Below, one piece after another: positions 36,811-48,291 of a stretch of 64,000 nt of DNA. Below the pieces are notes generated by a model. That model did not search any database. It was not told the DNA's origin and saw only the letters and a program-made list of their open reading frames with translations. Both the position numbers and the translations under genes were made by a program. The stretch is taken from contig CM050662.1 of assembly GCA_027574665.1 (NCBI GenBank), forward strand, positions 2,572,501 to 2,636,500, read 5' to 3'. Each line of letters begins with the position of its first letter. Within the stretch, counting starts at the first letter, position 1. This stretch comes from Rhynochetos jubatus (Eukaryota; Chordata; Aves; Eurypygiformes; Rhynochetidae).

Positions 36811-39288
36811 ATGGCGATGGGCGTGTGCTGGGGGCCCGTGGTGCGGGTGCTGGTGCTGCAGGCGGCCTGGGCGCTGGGCAGCGGGCCGGTGCGCTACTCG
36901 GTGCCGGAGGAAGCCAAGGCCGGGACGGTGGTGGGCCGTCTGGCGCAGGACCTGGGCCTGGAGGCGGGCGAGCCGGAGGCGCGGCGGCTGCGGCTGGTGG
37001 CGCAGGGCCGGCGGGCGAGCGTGGAGGTGAGCGGGGCGAGCGGGGCGCTGGTGGTGAGCTCGCGGCTGGACCGGGAGGAGCTGTGCGGGAAGAGCGCGCC
37101 GTGCGCCCTGCGCCTGGAGGTGCTGGTGGAGCGGCCGCTGCGCGTCTTCCACGTGGAGCTGGAGGTCACCGACATCAACGACAACGCGCCGCTCTTCCCC
37201 GCCGCCCGCAAAAACCTCAGCATCGCGGAATTCACAACGCTGCCGGGGTCCCGGTTCCCGCTGGAGGGCGCGTCGGATGCGGATATCGGAGCCAACGCGC
37301 AGCTCTCCTACACACTCAGCCCCAGCGAGCACTTCGTTTTGGAAGTGAAATCCAAACACGAAAACAAAATGTCACCAGCTCTCGTGTTAAAGAAACCACT
37401 GGACCGCGAGACGATGCCTGTGCACCGGTTGGTGCTGACGGCGAGTGACGGTGGCCGGCCGTCGCTGACGGGGACGATGGAGCTGGTGATCTCGGTGCTG
37501 GACGTGAACGACAACGCGCCCCAGTTCAACCAGTCGGTGTATAAAGTGCAGCTGCTGGAGAGCGCTGCACCGGGAACTCTGTTTTTTCAGCTAACCGCGA
37601 CAGACGAAGATGAGGGAATTAATCGAGAGATATATTATTCCTTTAGTGATATGATTTCTGCTGAAGTTCAGGAATTGTTCGTAATTGACAGAAAATCCGG
37701 AAAGATACGGACAGCCGGTGAGCTGGATTTCGAAAACGTTCGGTCGTATGACTTGGAGATCGAAGCGAGAGACAAAGGGACTCCGCCGCTGTCGGGTCAC
37801 TGCAGCGTGGAGCTGGAGGTGCTGGACGTGAACGACAACGCGCCGGAGGTGTGGGTGACGTCGCTGTCGGTGCCGGTGCCCGAGGACGCGGCGGTGGGGA
37901 CGGTGGTGGCGCTGCTGAGCGTGTCGGACCGGGACTCGGGGGCGAACGGGCGGGTGCGGTGCGCGGTGTGGCCGGCGGCGCCGTTCGGGCTGGTGGCGAC
38001 GTTCGCGGGCTCGTACTCGCTGGTGCTGCGGGAGGCGCTGGACCGGGAGCGGGTGTCGGAGTACGAGGTGGAGGTGCGGGCGGAGGACGGCGGGGCGCCG
38101 CCGCTGCGCGCCAGCCGCGGGGTGCGCGTGCCGGTGTCGGACGTGAACGACAACGCGCCGGCGTTCGCGCAGGCCGTGTACACGGTGCTGGCGCGGGAGA
38201 ACAACGCGGCGGGCGCGGAGCTGGCGCGGCTGTGGGCGCGGGACCCGGACGAGGCGGGCAACGGGCGCGTGAGCTACTCGTTGGCGGAGGGCGGCGTGGG
38301 GGGCGCGGGGTCGGGCGGCGGGTGGCGTCCGGCGTCGAGCTACGTGTCGTTGGAGGCGGAGAGCGGGCGGCTGTGGGCGCTGCAGCCCTTGGACTACGAG
38401 GAGCTGCAGGTGCTGCAGTTCGAGGTGCGTGCGGTGGACGCGGGGGAGCCGCCGCTGTGCGGCAACGCCACGGTGCAGCTCTTCGTGGTGGACGAGAACG
38501 ACAACGCGCCGGCGCTGCTCCCGCCGGCCGGCGGCGGGCCGGGGCCCGGGGCCGCGGGCGGAGTGGAGGCGGGCCCGGTGTCGGGGCCGGCCTCGGGGGT
38601 GTTGTGGGCGTGGGCGGCGTGGGGGGCGCCGGCGGGGCAGGTGGTGGCGAAGATCCGCGCGGTGGACGCGGACTCGGGCTACAACGCGTGGCTGCGCTAC
38701 GAGCTGTGGGAGCCGCGGGGGAAGGGCGCGTTCCGCGTGGGGCTGTACAGCGGCGAGGTGAGCACGGCGCGGGCGCTGGAGGAGGCGGACGGCCCGCGGC
38801 AGCGGCTGGTGATCGTGGTGCGGGACCACGGGGAGCCGGCGCGCTCGGCCACGGCCACGCTGAGCGTGTCGCTGGTGGAGGGCGCCGAGGCGGCGCTGGC
38901 GGCCGCGGGCTCATCGTCATCGTCGTCGGGGCCGGGGCTGCGTCCGGCGGCGGGTGCGGAGGGCGGTGCTGCCGCGGCGGCCGCGACGAACGTGTGGCTG
39001 GTGGTGGCCATCTGCGCGGTGTCGAGCCTGTTCGTGCTGGCGGTGGTGCTGTACGTGGCGTCGCGGTGGGCGCCGCGGGCGGCCGTGCTGTCGGGGCCCG
39101 GGCCGGCGACGCTGGTGTGCGCCAGCGAAGTGGGGAGCTGGTCGTACTCGCAGCGCCAGAGCCGGAGCCTGTGCGTGGCGGACGGCGCGGGCAAGAGCGA
39201 CCTGATGGTTTTCAGCCCCAACGTCCCGCCGCCGCCCGGCCCCGCGGCGAAGGAGACGCAGCCGGAGCCGCCCGCTCTGCTGGACACG
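36811..39288 (+). CDS. PCDHA: Protocadherin alpha variable exon D
   Basis: A complete variable exon with the same six cadherin repeats, membrane span and cytoplasmic part. Two in-frame ATGs (36811, 36817) exist as in B; the first is chosen. Residue numbers here start at the second. The EC2 window (37336-37392, VLEVKSKHENKMSPALVLK) and the EC3 window (37570-37770, LFFQLTATDEDEGINREIY) are the most divergent of all copies and are clearly AT-richer than the surrounding exon. EC1 has FTTLP. The EC2-EC3 linker is DVNDN rather than the DANDN of A, B, C and F. The N260 sequon is absent (LTATD), while N133, N238 and N550 remain. From EC4 to the donor it is essentially the same as B and C. It lies between a type II spacer upstream and a type I spacer downstream. 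Confidence 0.96.
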
Positions 39289-39543
39289 GTCAGTGGCCCT
39301 CCCCGTCTCGCCTCTCGCCCCTTCCCCCGACACCCCTTCCCCCGCCTCCCCCTCCTTGTTTGGTCCCCGGCCAGGCGCTCTTGGCAGCCGGGCTCGGTCC
39401 CTGAGCCTGGGGGCGGTGCTGGGTGGGTGCTGAAGGATTCGAAAAGAACCTTTGCCTCTGCCAGCATGTCCTTGCCGGAGCCCCTCGGCTCTTGCAGGGT
39501 GGGAGAAAGAAAGAAAGGTATTGCTCCACCGAGCAGCGGTTAG
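39289..39543 (+). other. 5' splice donor (GTCAGT) of exon D and read-through tail
   Basis: GTCAGT follows ACG. The read-through frame reaches TAG at 39543 and carries the 15-bp insertion shared with B and E. Confidence 0.75.
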
Positions 39544-41097
39544 CGTCTGCAGCTGAGCTTTGGTCTTCTGGTTGTGAGTTGTTCTCCCGTCGGATGACAG
39601 CACTGCTGATTGCGATGAGAGGTGCCACGACATCAGCTTCACAGCAGTTCTTCCTACCTGATGTGTAGCATTTCCACCCGAACTTGCTGAAGGGATGCCA
39701 GACACGCAGGCTGTGGGTGCTGACAACCCTCCGGGCAATGTTTACTCTCTTACTACCTTTGCTGACTGTGCTGACGGTGCTGATGTTTGTTGTGGTTTCT
39801 TGTGGAAAATTGTGTCCTCCTCCTCTTTGATTCTCTCTGTAAGAGGTGTGATGGAAGGTGATAGTTGGGCCTTCCCAGTTTCCTCTTTGGGTTGAGGGAA
39901 GCATTCTCGGTTTTGTTTCTTCCACCGGACACATTTAGAAATAGGGAAAGGTGTCACAGACTTTTCCAATGTTCCTTTCCATGTATGTTGTTTCTCACCT
40001 TGGTAGCATAAAGTGTTCAGGGAGAAGAGTGTGAGCCAAGGTACTTGTCAGGAACATGAATTTTCTTTTTAATTTCCTGTTCCCCCTGTGTCCCTGGTTG
40101 TGGATTTGCATTCCTGACCAGAGAAGAGACGTGAAATACACTGGCTTGTTTTGATGTTCTTTCAGAATTTGTATCAACAGCCACACCATCTCAAAAGCTC
40201 TGGCAATCTTTTGCTGGAAAGAAAAACCACGCAAGGAAGCAAACAAACTAAAAAAAACTAAACAAAGGACCGCCCTTCCCCATGAAAACCCAACCCAAAT
40301 ACTCCTACGTAGCTGACGTCATCTGTGATGCTGGTGTGCTCGTCAACCTTTTGCTTTTTCTCTCAGAGCTTGGAATCAATGCCATTGCCGTTAGCCCTGT
40401 CCCCACATCACCTTTAGTAAGACTCTTGCTGCCAGGTCTGCCACGTTTCCAATCTGAGATAGCTGAAGCGTTGCCAAACATGACGTGTCAGCATCAGAGA
40501 GTCTGCCCACATGGTGTGCAAGATACCTCTGTGTGTTTTTTATGGTGCTGTCCCTGAGGGGAAGGGTAAGCAAAAGTCAGAGTGAACCTTGAGATGAGAA
40601 AGGAAACTGGCATGTCACCGAGGTGAACATGTCCGTGGCACTGAGCGGTCGGGAGTAATTTCTTCATTTGTATTGGCTCATTATGAAAGAGTCATTATGA
40701 AAGTCGGGAAGGCAGTAGGGACCTTTCACATGTTCTTTTCCCAAGTATGTTGTTGCTATATTTCGCAGTGTAAAGTGTTCAGGCAGAGGAGTGCTACCCA
40801 GGGAGGTGTTAGAACTGAGAATTTTCCTTTCCTACTCCCCATTCCCCCCAGGTTCTGAACTGCATTCCTGGCCATTGAAGTGTCATGTCACACGCTGGCC
40901 TGTTTCGATGTTCTTTGGATCAGCAGCGGCAGCTGTAAAGCATGAGTGTAAACCTTATTTTTAACCAAAAAACCCATCCCCAAATTGTCCTACAGATTAG
41001 ATGTCATCCATTACAGTGCTGTACTTGTGAGCTTTTAGGTTACTCTTTCAATGTGTGAAATGAACGCTCGTTGCCATTTGAGCTGTCCTGACATCAT
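39544..41097. other. Type I spacer D-E, first part, no gene
   Basis: A copy of 2491-4023 with small private changes: an inserted AAAAAAACTAA-like run near 40250 and a 14-bp tandem duplication (GAGTCATTATGAAA) near 40688. No gene is supported. Confidence 0.6.
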
Positions 41098-42331
41098 GGG
41101 TTTACAAAAGGCGGGTCCTGTTTGAGGACGCTGATCTTGTTCTATGACAAGATGACCTGAAGAGTGGTTGATGGAAAGGCTGTGTACGCGTTTACCTGGA
41201 CTTCAGTAAAGCCTCTGACATCATTTCTCGCAGCATTCTTCTGGAGAAACTGGCTGCTCATGGCGTGTATTTTCCGTTCATGGAGTATAAATCTGGCTTG
41301 TTGGCCAGGCCCAAGGAGTGGTGGTGAATGGATTTCAATCCGTGGGCATCCGGTCAGAAGTGGTGTTCCCCATGGGTCAGTATTGGGGCCAGTTCTGATT
41401 AAAATTTTTATCGGTCACCTGGACGGGCAGATAGAGTGCACCCTCAGTAAGTTTGGAGATGACATCAAGTTGGGTGGGCATATTGATCTGCCTGAGGGTA
41501 GGAAGGCTGTTCAGAGAAATCTGGACAGGCTGGATTGATGGGCTGAGGCCGATTGTGTGAGGTTCAACAAGGCCAAATCCCAGGTGCTGCGTTTCAGCCA
41601 TGAGAACCCCAGGCTTAGGCAAGAGTGGCTGGAAATCTGCCCATGGAAAAAGACCCCTGGGGTTTGGTCAGCGGCTGGGTGAACAGGAGCCAACAGTGTG
41701 GCCAGATGGCCAAGAAGGGAAGTGGCATCCTGACTTGTACCAGAAATAGTGTGGCCAGCAGGACTAGGGAAGTGATTGTCCCGCTGTACTGGGCACTGGT
41801 GAAACTGCACTTCAAATCCTGTGTTCTGTTTTGGGCTCCTCTCTACAAGAAAGGCATTGAGGTGCTGGAGTGTGTCCAGGGAAGGCCAATGAAGCTGGTG
41901 AAGGGTCTAGAGAACAAGCCTTATGAAGAGTAGCTGAGGGAGCTGGACTTGTTTGGTGTGGAGGAGACTGAGGGGAGACCCTATCGCTCTCTGCAACTAC
42001 CTGAAAGGAGGTTGTGGAGAGGTGGGTGTCAGTCTCTTTACCCAAGTAACAAGTGATTGGATGAGAGGAAATGGGCTCAAGTTGTGCCAGGGGTGATTTA
42101 AATTGGATGTTAGGAAACATGTCTTCACTTGAAAGGGTTGTCAAGCATTGGAAGGGGCTTCCCAGGGAAGTGGTGGAGTCACCATCCTTGGAGGTACTTA
42201 CAACACGTGTAAACTTGACAACTTAGGGGGATGTTTTTGTGGTGGACTTGGCAGCGGTAGGTTAATGGTTGGACTTGGTGGTCTAAAGGGTCTTTTCCCA
42301 CATGAACGATTGATCATAGATGACTCTATGA
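41098..42331 (+). mobile_element. CR1 LINE fragment (reverse transcriptase part), D-E copy
   Basis: The same insertion as at 4024-5256, with a few private substitutions (for example CTGATTAAAATTT for CTGTTTAAAATTT near 41397). It has the same flanks and FGDD box. Confidence 0.9.
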
Positions 42332-45088
42332 TCATCTTTGGAAAGAGTATTCCTCCCAGGTGTATAACATTTCTACCTGAGATTACTGAAGCATTGCAAA
42401 ACGTGATGGGTAAGCTGCGGGGAGTCTGTTGGACACTGTGTATGTGATCCCATCAGTACATTTTCCTATGGTGCTCTCATTGATGGAAGGGTCTGCAAAA
42501 GCTGGAGTGAACCCTGAGCTGGGAAAGGAAATTGCCATGTCACAGAGGTGAATGTGGCAGTAGCACTGTGTAGGGCCTGGGCATGTCCTGATGTGAAGAG
42601 TGATGTTGAGCAGTGGGAAGACTTATTTGAGGGAGCTGGAAACCTTTTTGAAGACCATGGGCCATGTTGTAAGGGAAGAATGGAAAATGATCTGCTTGTC
42701 TGGAGATCACATGTCCCAGAGTAGGGAGTGGAGGATGCCTAGAAGTAAGCATGAGGCAGGATGGGCACGGAGTGCTCCTGCTGAGGCCTCTTTCCCAGCC
42801 TCCAGTGGTGTTTAGTGGAGGCCTTCATGATCCTGAGATGGTGTGTGGTATTGCAATGCCCACAATGTTGTTTGCGTGTATGAAGATCTCCCATGAGAAA
42901 CAGTCCCTTGTGCTGCTGCCTGCCTGACGTAGGAGGAGATGCGAGACAGACTGCTGGATACTGTCTGGTGAACCTTTACACTCTTGTTTTGGGAAGGTTG
43001 TTGTGGGGGGGCAGTGGTTCAATCTGGTGTCCTTGTGCAGTGGAGGACATCTGTAGCAGCCTCCACAGTGACTGATGTTGCCATGATGGTTCCTTGAGGA
43101 ATCCTCAGGTGACATTTGAAATGTGGACGTGGTGTTTGTGATGAGGAGTTGGGTGTGATCTTTGTGTCCTTGATTTCCCGTACTTGTGCACCTGGCCAGT
43201 TGGCCTCAGTAGAGGCCACCGGTAGAGGTGCCATGTCCCCTTGTCATGCTTACCTCAGCTATGTGCATGAACAGGCCAAACCCTCGAGAGCAGCCCAGCT
43301 CTGGTTTTCTGTGGTACAAATTGTCCTACCCAGTTGATATTGTGAGTGCACTTGCACTTCAGCATTTGGTGTGGACCTCTCAAAGAATAAAATCCGTGTG
43401 GCCTGGGATCAGAGCTGTCACAGCTCGCTTCACAGAATCCTTAACAAGTCTAACGTGCAGCTCTGTGCTGTTTCCATCTGAGATTGCTGAAAAGGCACAC
43501 AGTATTCAGGGGGGAAGGTCATGCAACTGGGAAGAGCCTGCCAGACCCTGTGTGGCTTTGCATCCCTCCAAAAAATCTTTTGGTAGATCGTGAGGGAAGC
43601 TTGAATTTACCCTGGCCTGCATCACCTGCAGAGCAGGGTTTAGAGCGGGGCATTTTTTTTGTGTTGAGTAAAGTCTTTGTACTTTGGCAGTAATCCTGCA
43701 AGTGGTACCATGTAGGGCCTGGGCTTGTGTCCTGGGGAGAGTGACTTTGAGCAAGAAAGTGTCTTCCCTGAGGACAGTTGAGATGCTGTGTAGAACACAG
43801 ATCTTGTCACTGGGGGTGGAGTGGAGAATGTCTGTTTAGCTGTGGCGGTGCCATTTCCCAGGGCTTGGGATAGAGGATGCCAGTAAAAAACCCTTGAGAG
43901 GAGCCCTGGTGCCATGCCTACTGGCCTGGCATCCTCTCAGGACCTCCAGCAGTTCTGCGTATTGTTGTGCCCTGTTGTTCTCTGTTCTCTGTGGCATTAC
44001 TGCTTGTGAGGATAAGTGCCTTTCGTGCCTTTAATCCCTTGGTTTTGGTACGGAATTGTTGTTGATCAAACAGAAGCTTTTTGAAATTTGGGCCATGCTG
44101 CCAGCCTTCTCTGAAGGTCTCTGTGGCTACCTCTCTGGTCTTAGTCTTGCTGGGGAGGGGAAGAACTGCTCTCTGTGTTGCAGATGTTGGCAAACGTTGC
44201 GTTTCAGGACAGTGGAATGGGATCCTTTGGTTTCTTTCTCTCCTCTTCCCGAAACTGCCCACCCTTTCCTTCTTTCACACTGGCAATGTGTTGTACAGTG
44301 GATGAGATGCAGACTGCTGAATTTTGGCATCTGTCAGGTTGCAGATTTTCTGAGGGTTTTGCGCGAGTCTGTTGGAAGGTTTTTCCAGTGCCTGAGCTGT
44401 GGTTGACATGGAGAGAATGTCCTTAGCTTTCAGGTGCCCATCCTCCCCCTTTGATGGGAGTGCATAAAGGGAGCTCTGCGCACTGACCTGCGTTTTCAAG
44501 GCTTTTGCAGAACATGAGTGATTTTTTTCTCTCTGGCATGCCCAGAGACCTCTGACAACGTTACGGAAAATGTCCTGTAGAACCAGTTTCTCTCCCCTGA
44601 TTTTTATGTTGGTTTTTTTTTTTTTTTTCCCCCTGAAGAAGCAACCTGTGATGCTACAGGTAAGTCATTCTTGGCTCAAGAGGCTGTGTTTTGAGAGCCA
44701 GATGTACATTTGTTCCTTCTTCAGTCACGGCATCGTTATGTTGGATCAACCCAATGACGCCTGGATTGTAATGACAGTAGGTCTGCACCCGCAAAGCACC
44801 ACTGCCTGCTTCCTTTCCTTTCTGGCTGCTTCCAGGTGCAGCATGAGCAGGTGAGAGCAAATGCAGATGGAGGAGGGATGGCAGTGCATTTCTCTGAGTG
44901 GACATTTTTGAGAACTGGGGGGGGTGTTCTCAGGGAAAATTCCGTGCTGTTTGCTTCATGTCTTTTGTTTGTGTGACAGGTGCGTCGTGCTTAGGAGTGA
45001 GAGGTATTCTGTGGGGACTAATGGCCTTGTGTTGTTCTGGCAGTAGGTGCCTCCCTGAAAGGGAAAGCAAGGGTTTGTTATTCAGTGT
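42332..45088. other. Type I spacer D-E, middle part, no gene
   Basis: A copy of 5257-8026. The T run near 44611 is a short uninterrupted poly-T, the third form of this tract in the window. A small replacement (TTTACCCTGG for GTGCAAAGG) is present near 43607. No gene is supported. Confidence 0.6.
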
Positions 45089-45500
45089 TGCCATGGTTAA
45101 GCCCAGCCAGCAACTAAGCACCACACAGCCAGGGCTCCATCACGCGTAACAGTCACTTGAGAAAATGAATGCCATCACCACTCTGAATGCCCCACCCCTT
45201 CCTTCTTCTCCCCCCCAGCTGTATATGCTGAGCATACAAATCACATCATATGGAGTAAACCCTTGGTCAGCTGGGGTCAGCTGTCCCAGCTGAATCCCTT
45301 CCCAGCTTCTCATGCATCCCCAGCCTACTTGCTGCTGGGGTGATGTGTGGCGCTGAAAAGGCTTTGACTCTGTGGAAGCAGTGCGCTGCAGCAGCTAAAA
45401 CATCCCTGTGCTATCAACACTCTTCAGCATAAATCCAGCTCATAGCCTGTTACTAGCTGCTACGATGGTAATTAACTCTGTCCCAGCCAAACCCAGGAGA
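45089..45500 (-). mobile_element. Old ERVL-like LTR, minus strand, D-E copy
   Basis: The same remnant as at 8027-8439, with its + strand left end changed to TGCCATGG. No internal coding region. Confidence 0.75.
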
Positions 45501-46146
45501 ATGTGCAGGAGGGAAAGAAGGCCAGAAGAATAGTTCTTTGTCGGGGTACATGGAGAGTGCTCAGGAGCTGTGGTGGCCCCGTGCTCTGTCATCCTTCTTG
45601 GAGGATTGGTGTGCTGGGCTTTTCGAGGTGTGATTTCCCAAATGAGACACTCCCCTGTGCTGTTTGGACTCACTGGAGCCAGTTGCATGGACATCCAAGT
45701 ACCTGGGACCGGGGTCTGTGTTTGAGAGGGTGGTGCATTCTGTTCTGATGTAGCAAAGCTGTTCTTTGCCATCTGCTTGCCCTTCTCTGTTATTTGCTGG
45801 GTCCTGGCGTGCACTGGAGGCTGAAGAGTGTGGCCTTCTTCCAGAAGGGAAGGGGAGGTGCAGGGGCAGTGTGTCTGTCTGGCATACACTGGAGGACAGC
45901 AGGAATGTTGTTTCCTGTCCAAAGGGGTGGATGGCAGTAAAGAAGAGTAATGAGAGCTCTCGCCAAAGGTCACGTCCGTGTTTCATGTCAAACATGTTGT
46001 AGACGTGTAAAAATATATTGTCAAAGATGAAAAAGAAAAGGAAAAAAACACATAAGGAAACCAAAGAAAAGGAGAAGCAAGGGTAGGGCAGGGTGGGGCA
46101 TAAAAGAAAAAGATGGAAAAGAAGGATGAAAGCAAAAATGAAAATA
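45501..46146. other. Type I spacer D-E, second module family, no gene
   Basis: A copy of 8440-9074, with GGCAGTAAAGAAGAGTAA replacing GACGGTAA near 45933. No gene is supported. Confidence 0.6.
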
Positions 46147-46167
46147 AGAGAAAGAAAGGAAAGAAAG

Positions 46168-46238
<71 letters not shown>

Positions 46239-46240
46239 AA
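46147..46240. repeat. Short GAAA microsatellite, D-E copy
   Basis: About 94 bp of GAAA units, far shorter than the arrays of about 780 bp in the other two type I spacers, and directly joined to a GGAA array. Confidence 0.95.
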
Positions 46241-46431
46241 AGGAAGGAAGGAAGGAAGGAAGGAAGGAAGGAAGGAAGGAAGGAAGGAAGGAAGGAAGGA
46301 AGGAAGGAAGGAAGGAAGGAAGGAAGGAAGGAAGGAAGGAAGGAAGGAAGGAAGGAAGGAAGGAAGGAAGGAAGGAAGGAAGGAAGGAAGGAAGGAAGGA
46401 AGGAAGGAAGGAAGGAAGGAAGGAAGGAAGG
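46241..46431. repeat. Pure GGAA microsatellite, about 48 units
   Basis: An uninterrupted GGAA run of about 190 bp. The other type I spacers have only a few GGAA units here. The purity points to a recent expansion. It gives spurious Gly-Arg-Lys-Glu frames. Confidence 0.97.
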
Positions 46432-46585
46432 GAAAAGCAAGCAAGGAAGCAAGAAAGGAGGGGGAGGGAGGGATGAATGATAAAGGATATTAGCAGCGTC
46501 AGTGACAGTATGGTTACATGCAGAATGGAGTGGAGGATCTCGGCCTCCTCAGCAGTCTGGGCCACTGTGATGGAACGTGGTGAGG

Positions 46586-47231
46586 TGTGCTGGCCTCAGT
46601 CAGGACAGAGCTAGTTTTCCTCACAGTAGCTGGTGTGTTTTGGCTGTGCAGAGAAGAATACTGATAGCATAGTGATGGTTTTGGTTGTTACTAAGGAATG
46701 TTTATGTCAACGTTCCTTTTTGGTTTCTGATACTTCAGTTGTGCTCTCTGCCAGCGTGTAAGCTGGGGATGCAGGAGAATTTGGGAGGGGTCACAGCCTG
46801 GGCAGCTGACCCAAACTGACCAAAGGGATATTTCATGCCATAAAACGTTATGCTTGGTATGGAAGTTGGGGGTTGGGCCAGGCGGGAGGCTCTCTTTCTG
46901 GCTCTGGCTCTAGCTTTGGCTCTGGGGCTCTCTCCAGCTCTGGCTCTTGCCAGATACTGGTTGGGCGTTGGTCTGTGGGTGGTGAGCAGTTGTATCATTT
47001 GTTTTCTTTTCCATTATTTTCATTACATATTATTGTGCTAATATTAGTATTGTTAGTATTATTGGTACCATTATTTTATTTCATTTAATTTCAATTATTA
47101 AATAGTTCTGATGTCAAGTCGTGAGTTTCCTTGTCTTTTCCTCGGATTCCCTTCCCCATCCCACTGGGGAGGAGGGAGGTGAGCGAGCGACTGTGTGATA
47201 CTTGGTTGCTGGCTGGGGCTAAACCTCAACA
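46586..47231 (+). mobile_element. Solo ERVL-like LTR with TGAGG target duplication, D-E copy
   Basis: 646 bp flanked by TGAGG (46581-46585 and 47232-47236). The same insertion as at 10007-10652, with a handful of substitutions (for example CCAGATACTGGTTGGGCGTT near 46950). Confidence 0.88.
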
Positions 47232-47319
47232 TGAGGAAGGGGAAAGAGCTCTTGCCATGTCCGTGCTCCATGGCGAGAGTGATGTAGTGACATAGAAAAC
47301 ACGTTGTTAAGGGAGACAA

Positions 47320-48040
47320 CGAAGAGGGAAAGAGGGAAGAAGAGAAGGAAAAGAGAAAGATGAGGAAGGAATCTGTGGAAGTAAAAAGCAAGCAAAGAAG
47401 AAAGAAAGAATAGAAAGGATGGAAGAAGAATGAATAAAAACGAAGGAAGGAAGAGGCAATAAAAAGTAAAGAAGAAAAAACCAGAAGGACGAATAGGAAG
47501 GAAGAAAGGGAAGAAAGAAAGAGTAGAAAGGGTGGACGGGATTACCAGGACGCAGACCTCTGGATGCTTAACGGAGGTGGTTCCTAACTGCCCTAGCTCT
47601 TTGTCGGATTCCCGCACTCCGGCGCTGATGCCCCGTAATTAGCGCTGATGGCTCCGTGTTTGATGGTGGCCGCCGCGACGCCGTAGGCGACCGGTGAGTT
47701 GGCAGCGGGATACAGAAGAAAGAAGGATGGGAAGCGAAAGGGGAGTAAAGAATCGGGAGCGGCAGTGGAAGAACGGAAAGGATGAAAAGGAGAAGAAGGA
47801 GACGGCAATGAAGAAAGAAGAGAAGGAAGAAAAAGAGGATACTAGAAGGAGAAGAAAAAGAGGCAAGATAAATGAGGAAAGAAAAAGCTAAAACCGGAGG
47901 AAGACGGAGAGGACGGGAAAAGAAAAGAATCTCTGGGTGAATAGAGCGAGCAAGAAAGGAAGAAAGAAATAAGGAGGAGGGGAATGAGGGAAAGATAATG
48001 GGAAGAGAAGCGGGACATGGGGAGGAAGAGAGGACGGAGG
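47320..48040 (+). repeat. Purine-rich tract upstream of exon E
   Basis: AG-rich tract around the GC-rich block at 47540-47698. It has an inserted unit near 47840 (GATACTAGAAGGAGAAG) not seen before B or C. Confidence 0.75.
47540..47698 (+). promoter_or_regulatory. Conserved GC-rich block upstream of exon E
   Basis: The same block as before B and C, with two GCGCTGATG copies and the donor-like GTGAGT at 47694. Confidence 0.45.
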
Positions 48041-48102
48041 CGATGAGCAGGAGAGGTCCGGGGCGCGGGCGGTCGCGGGGAGCGTGCGAGGCGGCGGAGC
48101 AG

Positions 48103-48116
48103 CACACGGTGTCGCT
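48103..48116 (+). promoter_or_regulatory. Promoter CSE / CTCF-like CGCT box of exon E
   Basis: CACACGGTGTCGCT, forward orientation, about 175 bp before the start codon, identical to the other copies. Confidence 0.75.
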
Positions 48117-48291
48117 GCAGGCTCAGAAACGGCGGCGGAGCGGCGAGGCGGCTCCGCCCGGGTGCGGCGGAGAGCCCGGCTGTGAGCACGGCGGGGGAGG
48201 GGGTGGGGGCGGTCGGGAGAGAGAGCCGGTGCGTGCGTGCGGCGGCGGGGAGCCGTGCGGGGCCCGAGCGGGCCCGGTGGCGGCGGCGGCG

